From positions 7,982 through 71,981 of the forward strand of contig VJOU01000015.1 in assembly GCA_007050995.1 (NCBI GenBank): a stretch of DNA of 64,000 nt, written 5' to 3'. Below, piece after piece: positions 38,220 through 44,918 of this stretch (position 1 is its first letter; every line of letters begins with the position of its first letter). The translations under genes were made by a program, and so were the position numbers. The stretch is from Glycocaulis profundi (lineage in GTDB: Bacteria > Pseudomonadota > Alphaproteobacteria > Caulobacterales > Maricaulaceae). Under the pieces are notes generated by a model. The model made no database searches. It was not told the DNA's origin and saw only the letters and a program-made list of their open reading frames with translations.

Positions 38220-38546
38220 TCACGCCACCACCCGAAGGTTCGGACGCATCGCAACCTGTTTGGCGCGCTTGCGCATCAGCGCCGCGGCGAGGTGACGGAA
38301 GATGCAGGAGGTGGCAAGGTCGAGCGCTTCATCCTGCGCGCCTGTCTGAAGGGCGGCGGAATAGGCGATATCGTGCAGCCGGGTGATTTCATCCTCTGGC
38401 AGATTGATGGCCATGCGCTTGTGTGGGTCCAGTGCTGCGGCCGCGGCGGCATCGGCCATGCGCTGCCGCACCTCCTGGGCTGCCCTGTTTGCCACTGCGG
38501 GCGAAATGCCCTCGGCAATCAGGCTAATAGCGATGTGGTCGGTCAT
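38220..38546 (-). CDS. Hypothetical protein of the island, 108 aa
   Basis: I do not recognise this protein. It is helical and Ala-rich (EVRQRMADAAAAAALDPHKR, AINLPEDEITRLHDIAYSAAL) and ends in a basic tail (RKRAKQVAMRPNLRVVA). Its ATG 38546 overlaps the stop of the preceding gene (ATGA). It sits just after the capsid gene, where a head-tail or scaffold protein is often encoded. A 247-nt stretch without a supported gene separates it from the terminase-like gene (37973-38219). Confidence 0.6.
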   Translation of the reverse strand: MTDHIAISLIAEGISPAVANRAAQEVRQRMADAAAAAALDPHKRMAINLPEDEITRLHDIAYSAALQTGAQDEALDLATSCIFRHLAAALMRKRAKQVAMRPNLRVVA

Positions 38547-38698
38547 CTGCGTCCCTCCAGCTTGGCGAGACGGTCTTCCAGCGCCTTGATGCGGGCGTCT
38601 CGCTGATCGAAGCCCTTGCCTGCCGCCTCGGTCACCGCTTCCAGAGCCTCGGCAAAGGCACGCCAGCTCACGGGAGACTTCAGGGTGTTCTCGCTCAT
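38543..38698 (-). CDS. Small protein of the island, 51 aa
   Basis: The protein has one N-terminal helix and a C-terminal coiled coil (RDARIKALEDRLAKLEGRR), a heptad-like leucine pattern suggesting oligomerisation. ATG 38698 lies 32 nt after the capsid stop, with a weak SD. The stop overlaps the next start (ATGA), which supports it as a real gene. Its function is unknown. Small coiled-coil proteins near capsid genes can be scaffolds or decoration proteins. Confidence 0.6.
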   Translation of the reverse strand: MSENTLKSPVSWRAFAEALEAVTEAAGKGFDQRDARIKALEDRLAKLEGRR

Positions 38699-38730
38699 GG
38701 TTCGGGTGATGTGGCTCGCCTTGAGCTGGT

Positions 38731-39732
38731 TCACGACTCCGCCTCCCACGTGGCGCCGGTCAGGACCGAGACGGAGCCGGGGCGAGTGCGCGACCAGTTG
38801 GCATAGACCAAGCCCCGGAAGCTCCATAAATTCGCCTGGAAAAGGCTGATCAGCGAAGTCCCGGTCGGGGTGGTGCTGTCCCCGTCCGGCTCGTTGTCCG
38901 CTTCCACCGCGGCCTGTTGGCTTGAAGCGATGTGCGATTCCTCGTCCCACGCCGCCACGATGCCCGCGCCATCCACGAGGGTGATCTGGCCAGCAGGAGC
39001 GCCGCGGGTCACCACGCACGGGACGCCGAACAGGTCGCCGCCGCGCGCGCCGAGGTCGGGTTCCACCTTTGCCGCGGAGATGGCCACCGCCAGCTCGGGA
39101 GACAGCACGAAATAGGCCCGTCCCAGGTCGCCCTGGAAGTCTGCAACCAGCGCCCGGAGGTCTGCCGCCATGTCGCTGGTCGCCGGGATCGGGGTCACGC
39201 CGTTGGTGATGGAGCCCACGGTGGCCGGGGTGAGGAAGGCTTCATCGAGCTTGTCCGCGAGCGCCTGCGTCAGGCCGTCGAAAATCAGCGTTTCAACGCC
39301 GGGCTCGGCCTCCAGCGCCTCCTTGGTCACGACGACAAGGCCACCGAATTTGCGCCGGGCGAAGCCGCCGAGCATGAACGAGGGCTTCACGGCTGGCATC
39401 GCCTCGCCCTGGCCCACTTCAGCCGCGGCGACGTGGCCGCCCGTGATGGTCCGGGTCTGGAACCCGATGCGCCGGGCGCCGATGCGGAAGAGGCTCGCCC
39501 GGTTGCGGATCGCGCCGAACAGGGCCGGATCTTCATAAGCCGTGCCGGAGCCGATTTCGGAGCTCAGCACGCTGGCGGTCGCGGAGCGGACGATGTTCCG
39601 CGGGGCGCGGTTGCCCCATCGTTTCTCCGCCCAGTTGCGCGCCGCTTCCTCGCCCATGCTGGCGCTCAACGCGACAAGGGCCTTGGTCGAGTCGTGGCGG
39701 GTGTCTCTGAGGTCAACGGTTCGTGCGGTCAT
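38731..39732 (-). CDS. HK97-fold phage major capsid protein
   Basis: This 333-residue shell protein has an N-terminal arm (about 60 residues), then the HK97-like core: GFQTRTITGGHVAAAEVGQGEAMPAVKPSF as an E-loop-like region read in two parts, KFGGLVVVTKEALE, and the A-domain GRAYFVLSPELAVAI, FGVPCVVTRGAPAGQITLVD. The C-terminal LISLFQANLWSFRGLVYANW is typical of the P-domain/spine end. It has no fused protease. ATG 39732 with a GGAG SD fixes the start. It lies directly downstream of the iteron-like repeats. Its presence without portal or terminase large subunit is the key oddity of the element. Confidence 0.85.
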   Translation of the reverse strand: MTARTVDLRDTRHDSTKALVALSASMGEEAARNWAEKRWGNRAPRNIVRSATASVLSSEIGSGTAYEDPALFGAIRNRASLFRIGARRIGFQTRTITGGHVAAAEVGQGEAMPAVKPSFMLGGFARRKFGGLVVVTKEALEAEPGVETLIFDGLTQALADKLDEAFLTPATVGSITNGVTPIPATSDMAADLRALVADFQGDLGRAYFVLSPELAVAISAAKVEPDLGARGGDLFGVPCVVTRGAPAGQITLVDGAGIVAAWDEESHIASSQQAAVEADNEPDGDSTTPTGTSLISLFQANLWSFRGLVYANWSRTRPGSVSVLTGATWEAES

Positions 39733-39775
39733 TGGTCGGTCTCCGGGGATTTGGCCTGAGACCATCATCCGGAGC

Positions 39776-39840
39776 AAACCGGACGGCGGAACCCGCTCAA
39801 ACCGGACGGGAGGCGCTAAAACCGGACGGAAACCGGACGG
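39776..39840. repeat. Four iteron-like 11-bp direct repeats
   Basis: AAACCGGACGG occurs exactly at 39776-39786, 39799-39809, 39819-39829 and 39830-39840. The starts are 23, 20 and 11 bp apart, near whole helical turns. They fill the 108-bp gap between the small HTH-type gene and the capsid gene. This is the arrangement of a protein-binding array such as a replication origin or operator. Confidence 0.8.
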
Positions 39841-40134
39841 CTACGCCTGATCCGCCCGAAGCCGCGCCACGTCGATCAGCCAGCGCCCGGTCCCGAATTT
39901 CGCTCCATATCCCTGCCTCGCCCGCTTCAGCGCCCAGCTTTCCGTCATGCCGAAAAGGCCCGCCGCACGACCAGGCTCCAACCAGCCGGCCTGAACCGCC
40001 TCATCCCACGTCTGGGGGGTCGCTGAAGTTTCAACCGGCAAATGTTCCGGTTGATCCGCCTCCAGCCGGTCTAGGCACTCGCCCAGCTCCCGCCAGAGCT
40101 GCCGAGCCCGGTGGATGTCCGCCTGATCGATCAT
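39841..40134 (-). CDS. Hypothetical protein of the island, 97 aa, possibly DNA-binding
   Basis: The protein has a helical N-terminal part (HRARQLWRELGECLDRLEAD) and a C-terminal TPQTWDEAVQAGWLEPGRAAGLFGMTESWALKRARQG-type region (read here in pieces: AAGLFGMTESWALKRARQG) that looks like a helix-turn-helix, ending in FGTGRWLIDVARL. ATG 40134 overlaps the replication-type gene stop (ATGA). The iteron-like repeats start right after its stop codon, so it may bind them. Confidence 0.6.
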   Translation of the reverse strand: MIDQADIHRARQLWRELGECLDRLEADQPEHLPVETSATPQTWDEAVQAGWLEPGRAAGLFGMTESWALKRARQGYGAKFGTGRWLIDVARLRADQA

Positions 40135-40817
40135 GGGGCGCCATCCGGGGTGACGGGCGCGCTGCGCTGCGCTTCGTGAACTCCGCTCCGCGCGCCCTCC
40201 TGAACCGCCTCTCCCCCCGGAGATTTAGAAAGTGGTCCGTTTTTCGGACTGGGCCTAGTAGTCCGTTTTTCGGACTGGGGCTCAGGCCCGTTTCGGTCCG
40301 TTTTCCGGACTGGTTTCGGTCCGTTTTTCGGACTGGCATTCTGTTTTTCGTCGCGGACCTGCCGGATGATTGCCGCGGCCTCGTCGTCGGTCTTCACCGC
40401 CCGCCATTCGTCGGTCGGCTGCCAGTTGCCGGTCGGGCGGTAGGTGAGCCGATACACGGCAGGGCGGCGCCACTCTCCGTTCCCTGCTCGCCCGCGCTCC
40501 ACGACCTCAAGGAAGCCCAGCCGCTCAAGGATGCGGACGGCTGACGCGATGGTGTCTCGCGCGCAGCCGTATTCCGCGAAGTCCTGATACGTGCAGACAA
40601 GCGCCCCATTGTCCCGTCCGCCGTGGTTGTAGATTTCGATTTCGAGCCTCGCCAGAACGCGATGCGCAGTCAGCGGCAAGGCGCGAAACGCCGGGCTGGT
40701 CATCATGGACACAGCCCGCCAGGCGAACGGTTCTTTGATTTTCGTCCGCTTGGTCGTCTTCACCTCGCTGCTGGTGCGCCCGGTGTGATCTGTTCTCTTG
40801 AAGCCCGCGGCACTCAC
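40131..40817 (-). CDS. Winged-helix replication-initiator-like protein
   Basis: The 228-residue protein has a central winged-helix part: SPAFRALPLTAHRVLARLEIE, then FAEYGCARDTIASAVRILERL with FLEVVERG as wing, similar to phage/plasmid replication or ParB-like helix-turn-helix proteins. The C-terminal 70 residues are low-complexity (SPKNGP, PVRKTD, QSEKRT, SPKNGP) because the DNA there contains four 18-bp repeats. The start is GTG 40817, overlapping the previous stop as GTGA with GGAGGG 8 nt upstream. A longer frame to 41042 runs through the upstream gene and is not used. Function as initiator is inferred from the fold and repeats. Confidence 0.65.
   Translation of the reverse strand: MSAAGFKRTDHTGRTSSEVKTTKRTKIKEPFAWRAVSMMTSPAFRALPLTAHRVLARLEIEIYNHGGRDNGALVCTYQDFAEYGCARDTIASAVRILERLGFLEVVERGRAGNGEWRRPAVYRLTYRPTGNWQPTDEWRAVKTDDEAAAIIRQVRDEKQNASPKNGPKPVRKTDRNGPEPQSEKRTTRPSPKNGPLSKSPGGEAVQEGARSGVHEAQRSAPVTPDGAP
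40235..40336. repeat. Four 18-bp palindromic repeats inside the replication-type gene
   Basis: GTCCGTTTTTCGGACTGG is found at 40235-40252, 40261-40278 and 40319-40336, with a one-base variant (T to C) at 40296-40313. Each is a dyad (GTCCG-N5-CGGAC). The starts are 26, 35 and 23 bp apart, so successive copies fall in different reading frames and encode different peptides. Selection therefore acts on the DNA. The layout recalls the lambda O gene, which contains its own origin iterons. Confidence 0.85.
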
Positions 40818-41206
40818 AGCGTGCGCCCTCCGGGCGTCCACGCCAGAACCTTCACAGGAGCGGCCAGCGTGTATCGGGCGAACTTGCCGTCGCCGCGGGC
40901 GTTCAGGACGCGCTCGGTCGCGACCGGAATCCGGTCTTGCGTCCTCAGCAGGTGGATATAGGCCGCCAGCCGCACGCCGGGGGTCAGGTCCGCAGCGCAG
41001 ACGCTTCCGCGCGTGGCCATCGCGTGAGCTATCTCCGCACACCGGCCATCAAGGCGCAGAACACGCCCGGCGACCATGATACGGAGATGCGCGGGCTTCC
41101 ATTTTTCGGCCCGCTGGGCTAGGGTCATCGGGCTCTTTCCTTCCTGTTCTGAGCACGCATTGGAGCGCCGCCCCTGCACGGGCGGCGTTTCGCTTTTCTC
41201 GGTCAT
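40814..41206 (-). CDS. Hypothetical protein of the island, 130 aa
   Basis: I do not recognise it. After a polar N-terminus comes a region suggestive of a helix-turn-helix with a wing (MVAGRVLRLDGRCAEIAHAM, LTPGVRLAAYIHLLRTQD, TERVLNARGDGKFARYTL). ATG 41206 overlaps the previous gene's stop (ATGA), and its own stop overlaps the replication-type gene start, so it is embedded in the coupled early operon. An internal ATG preceded by AGGAAGG-like sequence could give a shorter form. Confidence 0.6.
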   Translation of the reverse strand: MTEKSETPPVQGRRSNACSEQEGKSPMTLAQRAEKWKPAHLRIMVAGRVLRLDGRCAEIAHAMATRGSVCAADLTPGVRLAAYIHLLRTQDRIPVATERVLNARGDGKFARYTLAAPVKVLAWTPGGRTL

Positions 41207-41493
41207 GCCGTGCCCTCCGCGGGTTCGCCGTAGGTCTCGTTGAAACCGGCGTGGAAGGCGTCCACGACCTGATCCATCGCATCGGCGGGACAGCCCATGA
41301 GGATGGCTTGCTCCTGAACCCGGCAGGAGCCCTTCAGGAGCGCGATGCGGGCGCGGATGGCGGCGGCTTCGAGCTTGTCATCCTGAAGCCCCGCGCAGGC
41401 GGCGTTCATGTGGATTTCGCGGATGTGGCTGCCGACCTTCTCGCCCTCGTATCGGGCGCGGTCGATCATTCGGGATTCGTCATAGCCGAACAT
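41203..41493 (-). CDS. Hypothetical protein of the island, 96 aa
   Basis: This acidic, helical protein (FGYDESRMIDRARYEGEKVG, DDKLEAAAIRARIALLKGS) contains three cysteines (NAACAG, KGSCR, MGCPAD) but no clear metal motif. ATG 41493 overlaps the AlpA-type gene stop (ATGA). The family is unknown. Its position between the regulator and the replication genes suggests an early function. Confidence 0.6.
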   Translation of the reverse strand: MFGYDESRMIDRARYEGEKVGSHIREIHMNAACAGLQDDKLEAAAIRARIALLKGSCRVQEQAILMGCPADAMDQVVDAFHAGFNETYGEPAEGTA

Positions 41494-41684
41494 CAGACCG
41501 CCTCCCGGTCGCGCTCGGCGATGCGGGCTTCGATCCAGGCGTTCACCTCGCCCTCGGGCCATGCGACGGCGTTTCCGCCGACCTTCACGGGCGCGGGAAA
41601 GCTCTTCTCAGCGATACGTGCGTAAAGGGTGGAGCGGCCCAGTCGGACGCGCTCAAGGACTTCGTTCAGGCGCAGCAGGCGCAT
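41493..41684 (-). CDS. AlpA-family phage regulatory protein / excisionase
   Basis: The 63-residue MerR-like winged helix-turn-helix (LLRLNEVLERVRLGRSTLYARIAEKSFP, in two pieces, then VAWPEGEVNAWIEARIAERD) is typical of AlpA/Cox-like proteins in P4-type islands. These switch integrase expression and promote excision. It lies two genes downstream of the integrase and is coupled to the next gene. Confidence 0.88.
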   Translation of the reverse strand: MRLLRLNEVLERVRLGRSTLYARIAEKSFPAPVKVGGNAVAWPEGEVNAWIEARIAERDREAV

Positions 41685-41752
41685 TGGTTTCTCCTTGTCC
41701 AGAAGCCTCCGAATGGAAGCGACGGGACAAGGATGGCCGGGGCGTCGTCCGG

Positions 41753-42268
41753 TTAATCCCTTTCGCAGGACAGAATTTTGAGCCCGCGATTTATTGCCTC
41801 GATGGCGGCGCTGCGCCCAAGCCCGTCAGCCCTGCCGATGTCAGCCTTCAGCGCGGATTCGCTGAACCGTGGATGGGGATTTTTGTCCAGAAAGGATCTG
41901 GCCATCCGGATGTCACGTCTGCGCTTTTCGTCGTCTTTTGGCCTGCCCCCTCGCCGCAATGCGGCGGAGGCCTTCAGGTGCGGCGACATCATCATCTTGA
42001 GCAAGTGGGCGTCTTGCGTTTTGCGCCGTTCCATCTCCTCAAAAGCCCGGTCAATGGCTCCGGCGCGAAGCTGGCCCCTCATGCGGTGAACAAGTGCGAG
42101 CGCATTATCCCGGCTCCCCATCTCGCGCACCCATTCGGCCAGCACGCGATCCTCCAGCTTAGCAGCCAGTTTCGCAGGTTCGGGCTGGCAATCGCCGCTC
42201 GCCTGCGTCCACCGGCGTTCAAACTCGTTCAGCCATGCGGAGACGGTAAATTTCAGAATCGGGGTCAT
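41753..42268 (-). CDS. Hypothetical protein of the island, 171 aa
   Basis: The function is not recognised. It is a helical protein with a basic middle (RRGGRPKDDEKRRRDIRMAR) and a C-terminal part that looks like a helix-turn-helix (SESALKADIGRADGLGRSAA). It is possibly a DNA-binding regulator. ATG 42268 overlaps the integrase stop (ATGA), so it is cotranslated with the integrase. The frame extending to 42421 lies inside the integrase gene and is not used. Confidence 0.6.
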   Translation of the reverse strand: MTPILKFTVSAWLNEFERRWTQASGDCQPEPAKLAAKLEDRVLAEWVREMGSRDNALALVHRMRGQLRAGAIDRAFEEMERRKTQDAHLLKMMMSPHLKASAALRRGGRPKDDEKRRRDIRMARSFLDKNPHPRFSESALKADIGRADGLGRSAAIEAINRGLKILSCERD

Positions 42269-43512
42269 TTCCCGCCCCCTATCGCTCGCACGTTCGAGCC
42301 CTTCTCCGCCGGGGGCGTGAGAACGAACCGCTCCCAAGCCTCCAGAAGCTTGCGCCGCTTCCCGAACAGGTCTGAGCGCCGGTATGCCGCCTCGACGCCG
42401 CCCAGCGTGTGCGCCAGACACGCCTCCGCCACCTCGCGAGGAAAGGCCGTCCGATCCGCCGCCCAGTCCCTGAAGCTGGATCTGAAGCCGTGCACGGTGG
42501 CCACGTCGCCCTTGATGCCCATGCGCCGGAGAACCGCCGTCAGGCTCATGTCCGATAGCTGCGCCTTGTCCTTGTCCACCGAAGGGAAGACCAGCCCGGT
42601 GGTGCCGAACGCCTCGCCCAGCTCGGTGACGATTTCTAGAGCGCGCGGCGTGAGTGGAACGCGATGCTCCCGGCTCGCCTTCATGCGATCAGCCGGGACG
42701 GTCCAGACCTTTTCGGCGGCGTCGATTTCGTCCCACGTCGCCCCCCTCACCTCTCCCGATCTGGCTGCGGTCAGGATGGCGAACTCGACGGCGCGGGCGG
42801 ATACGCCCTTCCGGCCTCGCAGGTCTTGCATGAAGCCGGGAACGTCCGCCCAAGGCATCGCCGCGAAGTGCTGCACGGTCTTGATGCGCCGGGGAGCTGG
42901 CAGGAGGTTTTTCAGGTTGCCCTTCCACCGGGCCGGATTGTCGCCCTCGCGATGGCCCAGCGCGGTCGCCCAGTCCAGAACCGCCTCCACCCTCCCCCGG
43001 ACGCGGCTGCCTGTCTCTGGCGTGGCCGTCCACGCCGTCCCCAACGCCTTCATCACCAGATTCACGTCCACGTCCGCGACCGGCAGATGGCCGAACACGG
43101 GATAGGCGTATTTCTCCAGCGTGGCCTCCCATTGCTTCGCGTGCTTCGGGTTCGACCATTCGGGCGCCTTCGCCTCGATGAAGCGTTCTGCGGCCTCCCT
43201 GAACGTCAGCACCGATGCCGCCGCGGCCTTGCGTGAGGCGCGCTCAAGGCGTCGGTGTTCAAGGGGGTCTACCCGGTCCAGCAGGAGCTTGCGGGCCTCC
43301 AGCGCCTTCTCGCGGGCCTCTGACAGCGAAACGAGGTCCACCGGGCCGAGCCCCATCATCCGCGCCTTGCCGTTCAACGTGAAACGAAAGACCCACGACT
43401 TGCTCCCGGCTGGAGCGACCCGGAGATACAGGTTCCCGCCGTCCGGGTGGAAGCCTGGGCGGGTCTCGGTCGCCACGGCGCGGGCGGACAGCCTATTGCG
43501 GGGGCGGGCCAT
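42265..43512 (-). CDS. int: Tyrosine recombinase integrase (P4 type)
   Basis: The 415-residue protein has an N-terminal arm-binding domain (DUF4102-like: GNLYLRVAPAGSKSWVFRF), a SAM-like core-binding domain and the catalytic domain with Arg in LTAARSGEVRGATWDE near 249, His-x-x-Arg in VHGFRSSFRDWA near 339, the second His in LAHTLGGVE near 366 and the nucleophile Tyr in AAYRRSD near 374. P4-type integrases insert at tRNA 3' ends, which fits tRNA-Ser and the 14-bp repeat. The start ATG lies 144 nt from attR, leaving room for the promoter and arm sites. Unusually, the gene is at the end opposite to the tRNA. Confidence 0.95.
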   Translation of the reverse strand: MARPRNRLSARAVATETRPGFHPDGGNLYLRVAPAGSKSWVFRFTLNGKARMMGLGPVDLVSLSEAREKALEARKLLLDRVDPLEHRRLERASRKAAAASVLTFREAAERFIEAKAPEWSNPKHAKQWEATLEKYAYPVFGHLPVADVDVNLVMKALGTAWTATPETGSRVRGRVEAVLDWATALGHREGDNPARWKGNLKNLLPAPRRIKTVQHFAAMPWADVPGFMQDLRGRKGVSARAVEFAILTAARSGEVRGATWDEIDAAEKVWTVPADRMKASREHRVPLTPRALEIVTELGEAFGTTGLVFPSVDKDKAQLSDMSLTAVLRRMGIKGDVATVHGFRSSFRDWAADRTAFPREVAEACLAHTLGGVEAAYRRSDLFGKRRKLLEAWERFVLTPPAEKGSNVRAIGGGK

Positions 43513-43656
43513 AAGATTATTCGTTCCTGTATACGTTGCGTGTCCGGATTGGACCGGATTTCGCTGGACGGGTCAAGACGCGCTATGTCCTGAATACGCT
43601 TATGCCATGCGGGATAACGGACGCCTTCGGATGCGGCTGGATACCGCCCCGGCAGA

Positions 43657-43670
43657 CATCCTCTCCGCCA
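43657..43670 (+). repeat. attR candidate
   Basis: CATCCTCTCCGCCA is identical to the tRNA-Ser 3' end at 34083-34096 and in the same orientation, 144 bp upstream of the integrase start. The match stops exactly at the CCA terminus and does not extend further into the tRNA (no T-loop copy), so the core is short. Confidence 0.65.
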
Positions 43671-43830
43671 GCCATTCCCGTCTTTGCGGTCTCAGACTTT
43701 TCTTCCCTGATTTCCCACGACATTTCGGTGCGTTATCGGACGCATCCACGCGCAGAGACGCGTGGTGGCGAGCGCATTGGGCCCGAAAACGCCCCCGGTC
43801 TCTCTAGGGCCATAGAGACGGTCCGCTTTT

Positions 43831-43998
43831 CCCTGTTCAGGGCCAATAAACAGGGTAATCACGCCAGAATCACCGGTTTTCGCCCTATGAACGTGTCTGT
43901 ATCGCCAGTATCTTCATGGGCTTGCAGACGTTTTCCCTAAGCAGGCGAGCAGGGAATTTTTAACATCAACAGGGAAGTTTACAGATCGAACAGGGGTA
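43831..43998. repeat. CCCTGTT/AACAGGG repeats in a 340-bp gene-free stretch
   Basis: CCCTGTT at 43831-43837 and AACAGGG at 43849-43855 form a hairpin. Three more direct AGGGAA or ACAGGGG copies follow near 43951, 43968-43976 and 43989-43996, in AT-rich sequence. The stretch 43671-44010 has no supportable gene. It may be the old flank of the element or a remnant of another mobile element. Confidence 0.5.
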
Positions 43999-44010
43999 TT
44001 TTCACGCTTA

Positions 44011-44181
44011 TCAGGCCGCCGGTAGAACGAACCCGAACACGCGCGCCTGTTCATCCCAGCATAGCGGGATGTCGGTGCGCACGAAGGTCTCGGTGGAAAG
44101 ATGGGCTGGCTGGGTGCCTTCGCATACCAGTCTGAGAAAAAGGGGATCGCTATGCTTGCAGCTCTGCTCGCCGCCGCTGCG
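44011..44181 (-). pseudogene. Start-less 3' gene fragment
   Basis: An open frame with protein-like composition (SDPLFLRLVCEGTQPAHL, then RTDIPLCWDEQARVFGFVL) ends at TGA 44011-44013. It is closed upstream by a TAG at 44182-44184 and contains no ATG, GTG or TTG start before the protein-like part. It overlaps the plus-strand gene at 44152. It reads like the C-terminus of a lost gene. The family is not recognised. Confidence 0.35.
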
Positions 44182-44541
44182 CTACAGGCCTCGCCGCCGC
44201 CGGAAGCGCACGACAACTACCAGTTCTACCTCACTCGCCTCCGGGGCGCAGAAGAACTGGGCCAGGAGTGCCGGGCCCGCCTCCCGTACCGCGGCCAGCA
44301 AGCGATCAGCGTGTGCGCGACGTTCATGGAGACGTCGAACTCGCTGTTGCGCAACGCAGAGCGGATCGAGAACTATTCTTGGGAGGTGATCGACATTCGC
44401 AACTACGAAGCGAGGCTCGCATGGTTCGATGAAACGAAAGACCACCGTAACCTGGGCGAAGCTCTACGGCGTATCGGTAACCTGCGGGCGCTAACGGAAA
44501 GTGTGGTCGCAGACATCGAACAGCGCGCCTACTGGCGCTGA
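44152..44541 (+). CDS. Small secreted hypothetical protein
   Basis: This 129-residue protein has a signal peptide (LAALLAAAALQASPPPEA). The mature part is helical and polar (FYLTRLRGAEELGQECRARL, CATFMETSNSLLRNAERIEN) with two cysteines that could pair. The family is not recognised. ATG 44152 is supported by AAAGGGGA. The longer frame from 44101 would bury the signal peptide. It lies between the island and the ABM-like gene. The following 377 nt (44542-44918) show no supportable gene. Confidence 0.6.
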   Translation: MLAALLAAAALQASPPPEAHDNYQFYLTRLRGAEELGQECRARLPYRGQQAISVCATFMETSNSLLRNAERIENYSWEVIDIRNYEARLAWFDETKDHRNLGEALRRIGNLRALTESVVADIEQRAYWR

Positions 44542-44872
44542 AGCAGGCTGACGAAGTCCTCTCCATTATTCCCACCCCTGAGGCGCGATGGTGCGACTCC
44601 CCAGAGCGGTGCCTTTGTGCCGCCCCTCGAGAATCCCATGCGCGCCTTCAGCCATGTGCCCCCTCCTGAACATCAAGCTAGAGGATGGCGGCCGGAATAC
44701 TTTTGTCCTGCGTCTGCCGGATGGGCGCCCATGCACGGAACGACAGCAAGGGCTGCGGAACCGTCATGCGCATGGCGCCTAGCCGCCCTTTCCAAGCCGG
44801 AGGCGAGTGCGAGCTTCGCTTGCCAGTTCCCGCAAGCCGCATTGGCGTGCATCTAAATTCAAACAGCAAAGC

Positions 44873-44900
44873 GCCCGATGGCTTGCACCGGGCACTTTTT
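44873..44900 (+). terminator. Weak terminator candidate
   Basis: GCCCG/CGGGC arms (44873-44877 and 44889-44893) with an 11-nt loop are followed by ACTTTTTTCTC. The stem is only 5 bp. It would serve the plus-strand gene 330 nt upstream. Confidence 0.35.
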
Positions 44901-44918
44901 TCTCAAGTCACCTCGAGA

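Larger units (their letters stand above)
34097..43670. mobile_element. tRNA-Ser-integrated phage-satellite-like element, about 9.6 kb
   Basis: The element is bounded by 14-bp repeats and contains a P4-type tyrosine integrase, an AlpA regulator, a replication-type protein with internal repeats, an HK97-like capsid, a P27-like small terminase and a tape-measure protein, plus small unknown proteins. Most genes are on the minus strand with ATGA/GTGA overlaps. It lacks portal, large terminase, protease, lysis and tail structural genes, so it cannot be a complete phage. Intact reading frames and coupled starts argue against random decay. A satellite that makes its own capsid from a helper phage background (compare capsid-forming PICIs) is the best-fitting model, but this is inference. 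Confidence 0.7.

Noticed and set aside
39776-39840. CRISPR or simple tandem repeat
   Set aside because: The units are too short (11 bp) and steps differ (23, 20, 11 bp). Iteron-like is a better fit.
40818-41042. Longer start (41042) for the replication-type protein
   Set aside because: It would lie wholly inside the upstream coupled gene. GTG 40817 has a GGAGGG SD and a GTGA overlap.
34097-43670. Complete prophage
   Set aside because: No large terminase, portal, head protease, lysis genes or tail structural genes other than the tape measure.
43536-43940. 134-codon plus-strand frame across attR
   Set aside because: Its composition is not protein-like and it runs through the att core and AACAGGG repeats.
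44542-44918. Short plus-strand frames between the small secreted gene and the ABM-like gene
   Set aside because: No SD, no consistent composition and heavy overlap between frames. I see no gene here.
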